The notes under the pieces were generated by a model. It was given only the letters and a program-made list of their open reading frames with translations. It was not told the DNA's origin and made no database searches. Positions 35,757-45,085 of a stretch of DNA of 64,000 nt are shown one piece after another (position 1 is the first letter of the stretch; every line of letters begins with the position of its first letter). Source of the stretch: Bog-159 sp963707465 (GTDB lineage Bacteria; Acidobacteriota; Terriglobia; Bryobacterales; Bryobacteraceae); the NCBI GenBank assembly GCA_963707465.1, contig CAVPQK010000013.1:1302001-1366000 (forward strand). Direction: 5' to 3'. Both the position numbers and the translations under genes were made by a program.

Positions 35757-35974
35757 GAGCAAGGAATGGTAGGCCCGGATCAGGAGCCGAATATCAGCAG
35801 GTCAGAAGGATCGCGGCTGTTCCAACGCTCGATCCCGCGACGCCTCGCTCAAGGTTATGATTCAGAGCGTCGGCGATTTCGATTGTACTTCGTTGCTGAA
35901 CTGTCTCGCGATCCGGACATTGCGCCGGATGGATCCCGTCGGCTTCGTGCGTTGACTATCTGGAGCCCAATGAA

Positions 35975-36720
35975 TCAGGTTGCTGCGGCCTTGGCAACCC
36001 TATCCGCGTCCTCTGTATCCGCAAATGGTGACGAGACCTCATGTTGCCACCGAATTCTCGAGGCCAGACCATCCAAATCGGGAAACAGGGACGAATCATG
36101 CACGCCGAGGCGGAACAATTCATAACGCAATGCCTCCTTGCGGTCGGCAGGGACGCGTACACGCTCGAGGCTCCACCCTTGGGGCAGCACATCGCCCAAG
36201 GGACGCTCAAGTTGGGCGCAAACAACAAACAGCCCTTCCTGAGCTCGAATTCGCGGTGTCACGATATTCGGGAAAAGTTTGACTGCCTGCCTAATTGCGA
36301 ATGGAGAGCCCGTCCGAACTTGTTCGGAAGCCTTGGTAAGGGCGTTGAGGGCATAGATCTCTCCATCCGCGCTGGGCTTAGCTCGAACGGCAAAATAGAG
36401 TGCGACCAGTGGGTTGTATGTCCAATCGAGGAGCCGTGTCGGGAGTCCATGATGCTGAGCTAGCGAGAGCCATTCCCAGTCGCTTGCCGGCAGGGCTGCC
36501 ATATACCCGTGTGCCTCGCGCCGAAAGTGTCGAAAAGGCTCTGCTCGTACTTCTCCCTGGAACGAGAGGTGTGGGCGTACCGACCTACCGACGGCAACAG
36601 CGCGTACGTGGCGTCCGAATGACCCCGAAAAACCCAGCGACCACGCGCCTGGGTGAAGTAGCGGCGCGAGGTATACCCGAGCAGGGTAGAGACACAGTCG
36701 ATTTCCATTGCGTACTCCAT
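35975..36720 (-). pseudogene. FRG-domain gene with a one-base frameshift
   Basis: Frame A from ATG 36720 gives RWVFRGHSDATYALLPSVGR and SLFDTF. Frame B continues RREAHGYMAALP, WEWLSLAQHHGLPTRLLDWT, NPLVALYFAV. This is the canonical FRG domain (FRG...QHxGxPTRLLDWT). The break falls at about 36517, where inserting one base after gacactttc would restore FDTFRREAHGYM. The C-terminal half (RYELFRLGVHDSSLFPDLDG) is intact to the stop. FRG proteins are frequent in phage-defence and mobile contexts. Either the gene is inactivated or a base is missing in the assembly. Confidence 0.8.
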
Positions 36721-36999
36721 GGACTACATTACCTCAAAGCTGCGCCTCCAGACCACCACACCCGCTACGCGGCTCGATAGGCTGCCCGCTACGAACGCGA
36801 TGTAGCGCGTGGCTACGGACTACTCTCTACATGTCGGCCTTTGTCCTACAATCAGTGCGCTGTGTGGGCGACAGGGGCGTGGGAACGCCGTCCGGACCCT
36901 TACGTAAGCGCCCATGAAATAGGCCGGCAACCTCTTGACGGGCAATGGGGTCACAATTGAGTCTCCGCGGACCCTCCACGACCCGCCCTTCGCCCCCCC

Positions 37000-38859
37000 T
37001 CACCGCATCCCCAGATTCCGCATCAACCGATACAGATAATTCGGGTGCACGCCCAGCAGCCTGGCCGCCGCGGCATGATCGCTCTTGGCCTGCTGCAGCG
37101 CCTGCGCAATCGCCGCGCGCTTGGCGTTATCCACGGCGTCCTGCAACGCCGGCGCCTGGCTCACATCCGCGGGACGCGCAATCTCCCGGATACTCTCCGG
37201 CAGGTCTTCCAGTTGAATGACGTCGCTTGTTCCCAGCACCACCGCGCGCTCCAGCGCGTTCTCCAGCTCGCGAATGTTGCCCGGCCAGTCGTAGTGCCGC
37301 AGGTACGCTTCGGCCTCCGGCGAGATGCCGCTGATGCGCCGCCCGCACTGCGCCCCGAACTTCGACGCAAAGTGCATGGCCAGGATCGGAATATCCGTCT
37401 GCCGCTCCCGCAAGGGCGGCGTCTTCAAGGTCACTACGTTAAGGCGGAAATAAAGATCCTGCCGGAACCTTCCCGCGCGCACCTCGTCTTCCAGGTTGCG
37501 ATTGGTGGCCGCGACCAGCCGGATATCCAGCTTGATCGGCTGCGTGCCGCCCACCCGCTCCATTTGCCGCTCCTGCAGCACGCGCAGGAGCTTGGCCTGC
37601 AACAGCAGCGGCATCTCGCCGATCTCGTCCAGAAACATGGTGCCGCCCGCGGCCACCTCCAGCCGTCCCTTCTTTTGCGCGTGCGCCCCGGTGAACGATC
37701 CTTTCTCGTGGCCGAACAACTCGCTCTCCAGCAGGTTCTCCGCCAGCGCCGCGCAGTTCACCGCCATGAACGGCTGTCCGGCGCGCGGGCTGTTCTGGTG
37801 CATGGCGCGCGCCACCAGTTCCTTGCCCGTGCCCGTCTCGCCCACTATCAGGACTGTGGACTTGGCCTGTGCCGCCCGCAATATGTTGCGCTGCAGTTCG
37901 CGCAGCCGCGGGCTGTCGCCGATCATGTGATGGTCCGGGTGAAGTTCCGATTCCAGCCGCTGGTTCTCCGTCTCCAGCCATTCGAGGTTGAAGGAGTTCT
38001 CCAGCGCCATCGATGCAATCTGCGCGATGGCCACCAGCAGTTGCAGATGCCGCTCGCCAAAGATGCGGCCCTCCAGGTACACGATCCCGGAGACTTGTTC
38101 GCGGATCATCAGCGGCGCCAACAGCAGCGCCACGGGCTTCCCCGCCCCCGCGCCCGTTCCGGCGGGCTGCTCCGCCTCCGTGCTGGCCGCGCCTTCCACG
38201 ATCAGGGCGCAACGCTCCTCGATGACGCGCCGGACCAAGGTCCGGTTGATGACCGCGGGCCGGTGCGGCGCCGGCGCCTCGTTCCGCACCGACAGCAGCG
38301 ACGGATCGCTCAGATCCTCTTCGTAGAGCAGGATTGCCCCGCGGCTGGCTGGAATCGCCTCGAAGATGAACTCCAGCAGGTGCCGCTCCAGCTTGCTGCG
38401 CGCCGGCGACCGGCGCACTTTATACAGAGCGTGAAACGAGTACAGCATCACGCTGGTGCGCAGTAAGGCGTGCAGATCCGGCGAACTCTCCAGCACCGCC
38501 AGGGGCTGCACCTCACCCGCGGGCATCACGCGGATGTCGGTGACGGTCTCCTCGCAGAATACTTCCTCGTCGGTGAGAAACCGCAGCCGGCTCCTGCCGA
38601 GCTGGATGTAATCCCCGCTGGCCAGCGCACCCTCTGTCACCCGCGCGTCGTTCAGCAGCGTGCCGTGGAAGCTGCCCAAATCGCGGATCAGGAAATCGTC
38701 CCCTTGCCTGACGATCACGCAGTGCTCGCGCGAGACCGACGCGTCGGTCAACGATAGCTGGTTTCGCGGATTGCGTCCGATCGCAAATGAATCCGTGGCG
38801 ACCGGGTAGCTGACGCCTTGCTCCGGGCCGGTGATCACGAGCAGTCTGGGGTTCATCAC
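37000..38859 (-). CDS. Sigma-54-dependent activator with FHA and GAF domains
   Basis: 619 residues. FHA domain about 8-97 (FAIGRNPRNQLSLTDASVSR) reads phospho-Thr, suggesting input from a Ser/Thr kinase. A GAF-like domain covers about 150-295. The AAA+ core is about 312-545 with Walker A GETGTGKE (340-347), the sigma-54 contact loop GSFTGA (387-392, a variant of GAFTGA) and Walker B GTMFLDEIGEM (406-416). A Fis-type HTH at about 575-619 ends LLGVHPNYLYRLMRNLGMR. A sigma-54-like promoter lies about 125 bp away in front of the divergent gene at 39055. The second Met (38856) is an alternative start. Confidence 0.92.
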   Translation of the reverse strand: MMNPRLLVITGPEQGVSYPVATDSFAIGRNPRNQLSLTDASVSREHCVIVRQGDDFLIRDLGSFHGTLLNDARVTEGALASGDYIQLGRSRLRFLTDEEVFCEETVTDIRVMPAGEVQPLAVLESSPDLHALLRTSVMLYSFHALYKVRRSPARSKLERHLLEFIFEAIPASRGAILLYEEDLSDPSLLSVRNEAPAPHRPAVINRTLVRRVIEERCALIVEGAASTEAEQPAGTGAGAGKPVALLLAPLMIREQVSGIVYLEGRIFGERHLQLLVAIAQIASMALENSFNLEWLETENQRLESELHPDHHMIGDSPRLRELQRNILRAAQAKSTVLIVGETGTGKELVARAMHQNSPRAGQPFMAVNCAALAENLLESELFGHEKGSFTGAHAQKKGRLEVAAGGTMFLDEIGEMPLLLQAKLLRVLQERQMERVGGTQPIKLDIRLVAATNRNLEDEVRAGRFRQDLYFRLNVVTLKTPPLRERQTDIPILAMHFASKFGAQCGRRISGISPEAEAYLRHYDWPGNIRELENALERAVVLGTSDVIQLEDLPESIREIARPADVSQAPALQDAVDNAKRAAIAQALQQAKSDHAAAARLLGVHPNYLYRLMRNLGMR

Positions 38860-38956
38860 ACCGTCTCTTATTATTCACCTTTTGGTTAGCGGATTCACCT
38901 GCAGGTTCACGCGGCCAGATTCCCGTGCGTCCGTCGCACTGAATTATCAATCACTT

Positions 38957-38971
38957 GCGCCGATTCGGCGC
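38957..38971. promoter_or_regulatory. Palindrome upstream of the sigma-54-like promoter
   Basis: gcgccg-att-cggcgc, perfect 6-bp arms with a 3-bp spacer. It ends 12 bp before the -24 element of the candidate promoter at 38983. Too close for a classical distant enhancer, but a possible regulator site. Confidence 0.4.
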
Positions 38972-38982
38972 GCGTTCCGGTT

Positions 38983-38997
38983 TGGCAGAGCGCATGC
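38983..38997 (+). promoter_or_regulatory. Candidate sigma-54 promoter (-24/-12)
   Basis: tggcag-agcgc-atgc: agrees with tggcac-N5-ttgc at 8 of 10 positions, with the invariant GG and GC pairs correctly spaced. It lies about 57 bp upstream of ATG 39055, on the side of a divergent gene for a sigma-54 activator. The downstream gene has a strong ribosome site. Confidence 0.5.
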
Positions 38998-39054
38998 TTT
39001 TATACGCGCCGTGATCCACCAGAAGCAAATGGAGGAGAGCAAGGAGAAAAGAAA

Positions 39055-39477
39055 ATGACAACGTTAAAGAACATCATGCTGAGCGTCAGCGCGGTGGCGC
39101 TGTTGGGAGCCAGCGGGCTCTCCGCACAAACCCGGGTGACTGCTGCGATCCCATTCGAATTCACCGTGCAGAACACCACGCTGCCGGCCGGGAATTACAC
39201 CATGTCGGCTACCACCCCCGCGGTGATGACCATCCGTAATGCCGAAACCGGCAAAGCGGTCATGGTGCTCGCTCCCAGCGCCGAGAGCGGATATCGTACC
39301 ATCCAGGACAAGAACGTCGTGGTCTTCCACAAAGTGGCCGACCGTTACTTCCTGGCCGACGTGAAGACCGACGCGGTATGCGGCCATGTATCCCCGTCCA
39401 AGCTCGAGCGAGAGCTCACATCGGATGGCGGCCAACCCATGGCTGCCGTTATTCTCCCCGCTCTGAGTGTTCGCTAA
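39055..39477 (+). CDS. Small secreted beta-rich protein
   Basis: 140 residues: signal peptide ending GLSAQ, then a compact beta domain (TRVTAAIPFEFTVQNTTLPA, GNYTMSA, VVVFHKVADRYFLADV). Similar short exported proteins of unknown function are very common in acidobacteria. The ribosome site is the purine-rich ggaggagagcaaggag ahead of ATG 39055. A candidate sigma-54 promoter lies upstream and an intrinsic terminator follows the stop, so this is a monocistronic unit. Confidence 0.75.
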   Translation: MTTLKNIMLSVSAVALLGASGLSAQTRVTAAIPFEFTVQNTTLPAGNYTMSATTPAVMTIRNAETGKAVMVLAPSAESGYRTIQDKNVVVFHKVADRYFLADVKTDAVCGHVSPSKLERELTSDGGQPMAAVILPALSVR

Positions 39478-39492
39478 GTCTTCTCCCCCTGG

Positions 39493-39534
39493 AAAAAGCT
39501 CCACCGCATGAAGCACTTGCGGTGGAGCTTTTTT
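39493..39534 (+). terminator. Rho-independent terminator
   Basis: 12-bp perfect stem agctccaccgca / tgcggtggagct with a 9-base loop, followed by six T and preceded by an A-run, so it could work in both directions. Sixteen bases past the stop at 39477. Confidence 0.95.
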
Positions 39535-39575
39535 GGCCCACCGCGTGCAGGATCAATATTGGATTGGAGGACATC

Positions 39576-39884
39576 ATGAAAATGCACGCGACTCCGGCTC
39601 CGGTATTCACAGGTACATTAGCCCGCGTCCCGCCGCCCGTCCACAAACCATTTTGCTTTGCCGGCCAGCCCGCGCCTTGCCCGGGATATTTCGAAAACGA
39701 CATCCTACCGTGTGTATGTGGCGCCCCCGATGACGTGCTGGCCGCGCTGGCACAGGTACAAATCCCGGCGACCCCGGTCGAGACCGCCTGCCGGGACCGC
39801 GCCCCGCGCCGCCGCCGCCGCTCCGGAAGACTTGAAAAACTCACGCGGCTGCTCCCGAGACACGCCGGTAGCCGCTTTTTTTGA
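39576..39884 (+). CDS. Hypothetical protein, Pro/Arg-rich
   Basis: 102 residues from ATG 39576 with ttggagg just upstream. Sequence MKMHATPAPVFTGTLARVPP is followed by a Cys-containing middle (CPGYFENDILPCVCGAP) and a basic tail (RRRRRSGRLEKL). No family recognised. Its last codons coincide with a hairpin and T-tract, so the coding status of the 3' end is uncertain. Confidence 0.4.
   Translation: MKMHATPAPVFTGTLARVPPPVHKPFCFAGQPAPCPGYFENDILPCVCGAPDDVLAALAQVQIPATPVETACRDRAPRRRRRSGRLEKLTRLLPRHAGSRFF
39845..39882 (+). terminator. Possible intrinsic terminator overlapping an ORF end
   Basis: 6-bp stem gcggct / agccgc with a 19-base loop, followed by seven T. The T-tract encodes the final Phe-Phe of the ORF at 39576. 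Confidence 0.5.
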
Positions 39885-39963
39885 TATTTCGGCCCGATAC
39901 TCCTGCTACACTTTGAATTAAGGGGGCGCAAGCCACCTGGAAAGGGTACGCCAGGGTATCGCA

Positions 39964-40179
39964 ATGTTTCGATTCGATCAATTGATCCGCCGCGACATGA
40001 TCGTCCGCGATGTGAAACAGTCGCATCCGGAAACCATGCCGGTTTTTGAGTCGCTGGGTTTCCGCTCCAGTTGTGACGAATGCGATATCGAGACCGTGGC
40101 GCGCAAGTACGGTATTTCGAGCGTGGACGTGGTGGCCGCTCTCAACCAGGCCGTCTTCCCCTCGAAAGGCGGCCAATAA
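39964..40179 (+). CDS. DUF1858-type small protein
   Basis: 71 residues: RRDMIVRDVKQSHPETMPVF followed by ESLGFRSSCDECDIETVARK and YGISSVDVVAALN. It matches the DUF1858 fold, also found at the N-terminus of ScdA/hybrid-cluster-type redox proteins, with the two Cys of SSCDEC taking the place of the usual GCxxC. Function unknown. It precedes the acyl-CoA synthetase gene by 24 bp and could share its transcript. Confidence 0.75.
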   Translation: MFRFDQLIRRDMIVRDVKQSHPETMPVFESLGFRSSCDECDIETVARKYGISSVDVVAALNQAVFPSKGGQ

Positions 40180-40203
40180 CCATGCCATCCCCCAATAAAA
40201 CTT

Positions 40204-42940
40204 ATGTTAGTCGGCAAACCAGCCCGTAAAGCCATTAAAGAGGGCACCCAGTCCCTGGATGTATTCTTCGCCCCGAAGACCATCGCGGTCATCGGGGCCA
40301 CCGAGACCGCCAATACCGTGGGGCGCACGATTCTTTGGAATCTGGTCAGCAACCCGTTCGGCGGCACGGTCTTCCCGATTAATCCCAAGCGGCCCAGCGT
40401 GCTGGGCGTCAAAGCTTACAAACATATCTCGGAGGTGCCTGAGCCGGTCGATCTGGCCGTCATCGTGACCCCCGCCGCCAGCGTGCCGGGCATCATCCAC
40501 GATTGCGGGGAGGAAGGCGTCAAGGGCGCCATCGTGATCTCGGCGGGCTTCAAGGAGATCGGCGCGGAGGGCGCGGAACTGGAGCGCCAGGTGCTGCACG
40601 AGGCGCGCCACGCCAACATGCGCATCATCGGCCCCAACTGCCTGGGCGTGATGAGCCCGCTCACCGGGCTGAACGCCACTTTCGCCGCCGCCATCGCGCG
40701 CCCCGGCAATGTGGGCTTCATCAGCCAGAGCGGCGCGCTCTGCACCGCGGTCCTCGATTGGAGCCTGCGGGAGCAGGTGGGCTTCAGCGCCTTCGTTTCG
40801 GTCGGCTCCATGGTCGACGTGGGCTGGGGCGACCTGATCTATTACCTGGGCAACGACCCGCGCACCCGCAGCATCGTCATCTACATGGAATCGATCGGCG
40901 ACGCCCGCGGCTTCCTCTCGGCCGCGCGCGAAGTGGCGCTCAACAAGCCCATCATCGTCATCAAGGCCGGGCGCAGCGAGGCCGCCGCCAAGGCCGCCGC
41001 TTCGCATACCGGCTCGCTGGCCGGCAGCGACGAAGTGCTGGAGGCCGCCTTCCGGCGCAGCGGCGTGCTGCGCGTGAACAGCATCGCCGACCTGTTCTAC
41101 ATGGCGGAGGTGCTCTCCAAGCAGCCCAGCCCCAAGGGTCCGCGCCTGACCATTTTGACCAACGCCGGCGGTCCCGGCGTGCTGGCCACCGACGCGCTGA
41201 TCGCCAGCGGCGGCGAGCTGGCCGAGCTGTCGCCCGAAGCGCATGGAGGCGCTGCAACCAGGTGCTGCCGCCCACCTGGAGCCACAACAATCCCATCGAC
41301 ATCATCGGCGACGCCAGCCCCGAGCGCTACGCCAAGGCGGTTGAAATCGCCGCCAAGGATCCCAATAGCGACGGCCTGCTGGTGATGCTCACGCCGCAGG
41401 CCATGACCGATCCCACCAAGACCGCCGAGCACCTGAAACCCTACGCCCAGCTGGAAGGCAAGCCGATTCTGGCAAGCTGGATGGGCGGCGCGGACGTGGC
41501 GGCCGGCGATGGACATCCTGAACCAGGCGAAGATTCCCACCTTCCAGTATCCCGACACCGCGGTGCGCGCGTTCACTTACATGTGGCGGTACGGCGTACA
41601 ACCTGAAAGGCCTCTACGAAACGCCGTCTCTGCCCGAGGACTCGGGCGATTATGCGCCCAACAAGGCGCTGACCGAAGAGATCATCCGGAATGCGCGGGA
41701 TGCCGGCCGGACCATCCTCACCGAGTCCGAATCCAAGCAGGTGCTGGACGCCTACGGCATTCCGACCGTGCGCACCGTAGTCGCGGGCACCACGGAGGAA
41801 GCCGCCGATCAGGCCGAACGCATGGGCTATCCGGTGGTGCTCAAGCTGTTCTCCGAAACCATCACGCACAAGACCGACGTGGGCGGCGTGCAATTGAACC
41901 TGGCCGACCGCGAGGCCGTGGAGCGCGCCTGGCGCCGCATCCTGGCCTCGGTGACCGAAAAGGCCGGCGCGGAGCATTTCCAGGGCGTCACCGTGCAGCC
42001 CATGATCAAAAGCGGCGACGGGTACGAGCTGATCATCGGCAGCAGCCTGGATGCGCAGTTCGGACCGGTGCTGCTGTTCGGCACCGGCGGCCAATTGGTG
42101 GAAGTGTTCAAGGACCGCGCGCTGAGCCTGCCGCCGCTGAACACCACGCTGGCCCGCCGCATGATGGAGCAGACCAAGATTTACAAGGCGCTCAAGGGCG
42201 TGCGCGGGCGCAAGCCGGTGAACCTGGCGGCGCTGGAGCAGGTGCTGGTGCGCTTCAGCCGCCTGGTGGTGGAGCAGCCCTGGATCAAGGAGATCGACAT
42301 CAACCCGCTGCTGGCTTCTCCGGACCGGCTGGTGGCTCTGGACGCGCGCATCGTGGTGCACGGGCCGGAAGTTACCAAGGAGCAGCTGCCCAGGCCCGCC
42401 ATCCGCCCGTATCCCAGCCGCTACGTTTATACCTGGACCATGAAGGATGGCACCGACGTCCTGATCCGGCCGATCCGCCCGGAGGACGAGCCGATGATGG
42501 TGAAGTTCCATGCGACCCTCTCCGAGCGCAGCGTCTACCTGCGCTACTTCCACCTGATGAATCTCTCGCAGCGCGTGGCGCACGAGCGCCTGACGCGCAT
42601 TTGCTTCATCGACTACAACCGCGAGATGGCGCTGGTCGCCGAGCGGCGCAACCCTGCGAACGGTGAGAACGAGATCCTGGGCGTCTCCCGCCTCACGCGT
42701 GTGCTCGGCACCAACGACGCGGAAGTGGCCGTACTGGTCAGCGATCAGCATCACGGCCGCGGTTTGGGCAAGGAGCTGCTCGGGCGCCTGGTGGCCGTGG
42801 GCGCGGACGAGAAGCTCGGCGCCTTGAAGGCCGACATCCTGCCCGACAACCGGGATGTGGCGCGCATCTGCGAAAAGCTCGGCTTCGCCCTGCGCCACTC
42901 GATGGAAGACGAGGTCCTCAAGGCCGAATACCGGTATTAA
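40204..42940 (+). pseudogene. ADP-forming acyl-CoA synthetase fused to GNAT acetyltransferase, four one-base insertions
   Basis: Domains in order: CoA-binding (FFAPKTIAVIGATETANTVG), succinyl-CoA-ligase-like (RIIGPNCLGVMSP, FISQSGALCTAVLDW), ATP-grasp (YPVVLKLFSETITHKTDVGG, WIKEIDINPLL) and a C-terminal GNAT domain (DVLIRPIRPEDEPMM, HHGRGLGKELLGRL). This is the Pat-type protein-acylating/ADP-forming acetate-CoA ligase architecture of about 900 residues. Extra bases at 41242 (C), 41255 (C), 41508 (G) and 41596 (G) break the frame. Removing all four gives one continuous family-like sequence (PEAMEALNQVLPPTW, VAAGMDILNQAKIPTF, WRYGYNLKGLYETP). Start at ATG 40204. Confidence 0.88.
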
Positions 42941-43052
42941 GCCGGAGTGCCGCGGCGGCATGCACCGCCCGCCCATACCGGAAAACGCGCCCTAAAGTAC
43001 CTCCGCCACGGTATTCAACGTCGTCGCCTTCCGGCGTATATTGGCGTTAGCG

Positions 43053-44438
43053 ATGCATCCGTCTACCTTTTCCCGCACGGTCGGCGGTAAAACCCCAAGC
43101 AGCCGGATTGTCCTGGCCATCGGATTCGGTGGACTGCTCCTTCTGCTGGCCTTTGCCGGACTCGATGGCATCGAGGAGTTCGGCCAGATCCAGCGCCGCA
43201 ACGACGCTATCCGGGAGACCTTCCTGGCCCGCACCCGTTTGCTGGAACAGATCCGGTCGGATCTCTACCTGTCGGGCACCTACGTGCGCGACTGTCTTCT
43301 GGAGCCGGACGCGGCCAAGGCCGAAGCCCATCGCGTCAGCCTGCTGGCCACACGCACCCGGATGGAGGCCGCTCTCGAACGGTACAAGGCCTTTCTGAAC
43401 GAGGCCCAGGCGCCGCCGTTCCTGGACCTCAACCGCGCTTTGCAAGACTACTGGAATATCCTGGCGCCGGTGCTGGCGTGGAACGCGGGCGACCGGCGCG
43501 ATCGCGGCTACGCCTTCCTGCGGGACGACGTCTTTCCGCGCCGCGCCGCCATGCTGCGCATCGCCGATCAGATCGCCGGCATCAACGAATTTCAATTGGA
43601 TCTGGGCAAACACGAAGTCAGCGATATGTTTTCGCAGTTCCGCCGCGGCTCCATGCTAACCACCGGGTTGACCATCGCGCTGGGCCTCATCCTGGCCGTC
43701 TTCGGCGTCCGCAAAATCGTGGCCCTGGAATCGGAAGCCGCGGCGCGTTACCAGGAAGTCGCCGTCGCGCGCGCCGAACTGAAACAGCTTTCCGCGCGCC
43801 TAGTCGAGACGCAGGAGAACGACCGGCGCGCCATATCGCGCGAGTTGCACGATGAGGTGGGCCAGGCGTTGACGGGCGTGCGCGTGGAGCTAGCGAATCT
43901 GTCGCAGCGCATCCGGGTGCGCGACAACCAGGGCGCGGAGAATAAACTGGCCGAGATCAAGGAACTGGTAGAGGATTCGCTCGGCGTGGTCCGCAATATG
44001 GCGCTGCTGCTGCGGCCTTCGATGCTGGACGATCTCGGCCTGGTCCCGGCGTTGCAGTGGCAGGGCCGCGAGGTGTCCAAGAGGACCGGCCTGCGCGTGC
44101 GGGTCGCCGCTGAGGGAGTATCCGACGATCTGCCGGAAGAGCACAAGACCTGCATCTACCGGATCGTTCAGGAATCCCTGCACAATTGCGTGCAGCATGC
44201 CGCCGCTACCACCGTGCGCGTCACCGTGCGGCAGGAGGAGACATGCATCCGCCTCGCCATTCAGGACGACGGCAAGGGCTTCCAGCCCAGCCAGGAGCGC
44301 GGCATGGGGCTGTTGGGCATCGAGGAACGCGCGGCTACTTTGGGCGGCACGCTTTCAATCGACACGCGGCCCGGCCATGGCGCCACCGTTTCAGTCGTGC
44401 TGCCGGCCGGCGGACGCAGCCTGCGGGCGGTGTCATGA
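43053..44438 (+). CDS. NarX/DesK-type sensor histidine kinase
   Basis: 461 residues. Membrane helix about 18-36, a periplasmic four-helix-bundle-like sensor (RTRLLEQIRSDLYLSGTYVR), second helix about 205-225, then a HisKA_3 domain with SRELHDEVGQALTGVRVEL (phospho-accepting His). The HATPase domain has YRIVQESLHNCVQHA (N box) and DDGKGF...GMGLLGIEERAATLGG (G boxes). Its stop overlaps the ATG of the response regulator (44435-44438), so the pair is translationally coupled. An in-frame TTG at 43041 is a less likely start. Confidence 0.9.
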   Translation: MHPSTFSRTVGGKTPSSRIVLAIGFGGLLLLLAFAGLDGIEEFGQIQRRNDAIRETFLARTRLLEQIRSDLYLSGTYVRDCLLEPDAAKAEAHRVSLLATRTRMEAALERYKAFLNEAQAPPFLDLNRALQDYWNILAPVLAWNAGDRRDRGYAFLRDDVFPRRAAMLRIADQIAGINEFQLDLGKHEVSDMFSQFRRGSMLTTGLTIALGLILAVFGVRKIVALESEAAARYQEVAVARAELKQLSARLVETQENDRRAISRELHDEVGQALTGVRVELANLSQRIRVRDNQGAENKLAEIKELVEDSLGVVRNMALLLRPSMLDDLGLVPALQWQGREVSKRTGLRVRVAAEGVSDDLPEEHKTCIYRIVQESLHNCVQHAAATTVRVTVRQEETCIRLAIQDDGKGFQPSQERGMGLLGIEERAATLGGTLSIDTRPGHGATVSVVLPAGGRSLRAVS

Positions 44439-45085
44439 ACACCATTCGCATCCTGCTGGCGGACGATCACCGGGTAGTGCGCAGAGGACTCTGCCTGCTG
44501 CTCGAGAGCCAGCCCGGCTTCCGCGTCGTGGCGGAAGCGTCCGACGGGCGCCAGGCCGTCGCCCTGGCAGCCGAGCATGCCCCGGACATCGCCGTGCTGG
44601 ACGTGGCGATGCCCATGCTGAACGGCATCGAGGCCGCCCGCCAGATTTCCGCCAAGCTCCCGCAAACCGGCATCGTTTTTCTCAGCATGCATTCCGACGA
44701 AGGATACGTGCTCAAAGCGCTGAAGTCCGGCGGCAAGGGCTATCTGCTGAAGGATTCGGCCGAATACGACCTCATCAACGCTATCCGCGCCGTGCACGAT
44801 GGCAAAGCCTTCTTCAGTCCGGCGATCAATAGGATGCTGGCCGACGAGTATATGCGCCAGTTGCGGGAACAGGAGGTAGAGGATAGCTACGATCTGCTGA
44901 CCACCCGTGAACGGGAGACTCTGCAATTGCTCGCCGAAGCCAAGACCCCCAAGGAGGTGGCTGCCATGCTGAATTTGAGTCTCTACACGGTCGAGACGCA
45001 CCGCAGCAACATATTCCAGAAGCTGAATCTGCACAGCACCGCGGAGTTGATCCTTTACGCGGTACGCAAGGGGGTTATCACGTAG
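44435..45085 (+). CDS. NarL/FixJ-type response regulator
   Basis: 216 residues. The receiver has the acidic pair in ILLADDHRVVRRGL, the phospho-Asp in IAVLDVAMPMLNG, a Ser in IVFLSMHSDE and the Lys in GYLLKDSAE. A LuxR-type HTH follows (TTRERETLQLLAEAKTPKEV, LSLYTVETHRSNIFQKL). Partner of the overlapping histidine kinase. The downstream DUF4118 gene begins immediately after its stop. Confidence 0.94.
   Translation: MNTIRILLADDHRVVRRGLCLLLESQPGFRVVAEASDGRQAVALAAEHAPDIAVLDVAMPMLNGIEAARQISAKLPQTGIVFLSMHSDEGYVLKALKSGGKGYLLKDSAEYDLINAIRAVHDGKAFFSPAINRMLADEYMRQLREQEVEDSYDLLTTRERETLQLLAEAKTPKEVAAMLNLSLYTVETHRSNIFQKLNLHSTAELILYAVRKGVIT

Noticed and set aside
40182..40229. 15-residue ORF overlapping the start of the acyl-CoA synthetase gene
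   Set aside because: It could be a leader peptide, but there is no attenuator-like structure or codon pattern and the overlap can be chance.
41573..42976. 467-residue open frame on the minus strand
   Set aside because: Shadow of the acyl-CoA synthetase/GNAT gene; the plus strand encodes clear ATP-grasp and GNAT motifs.
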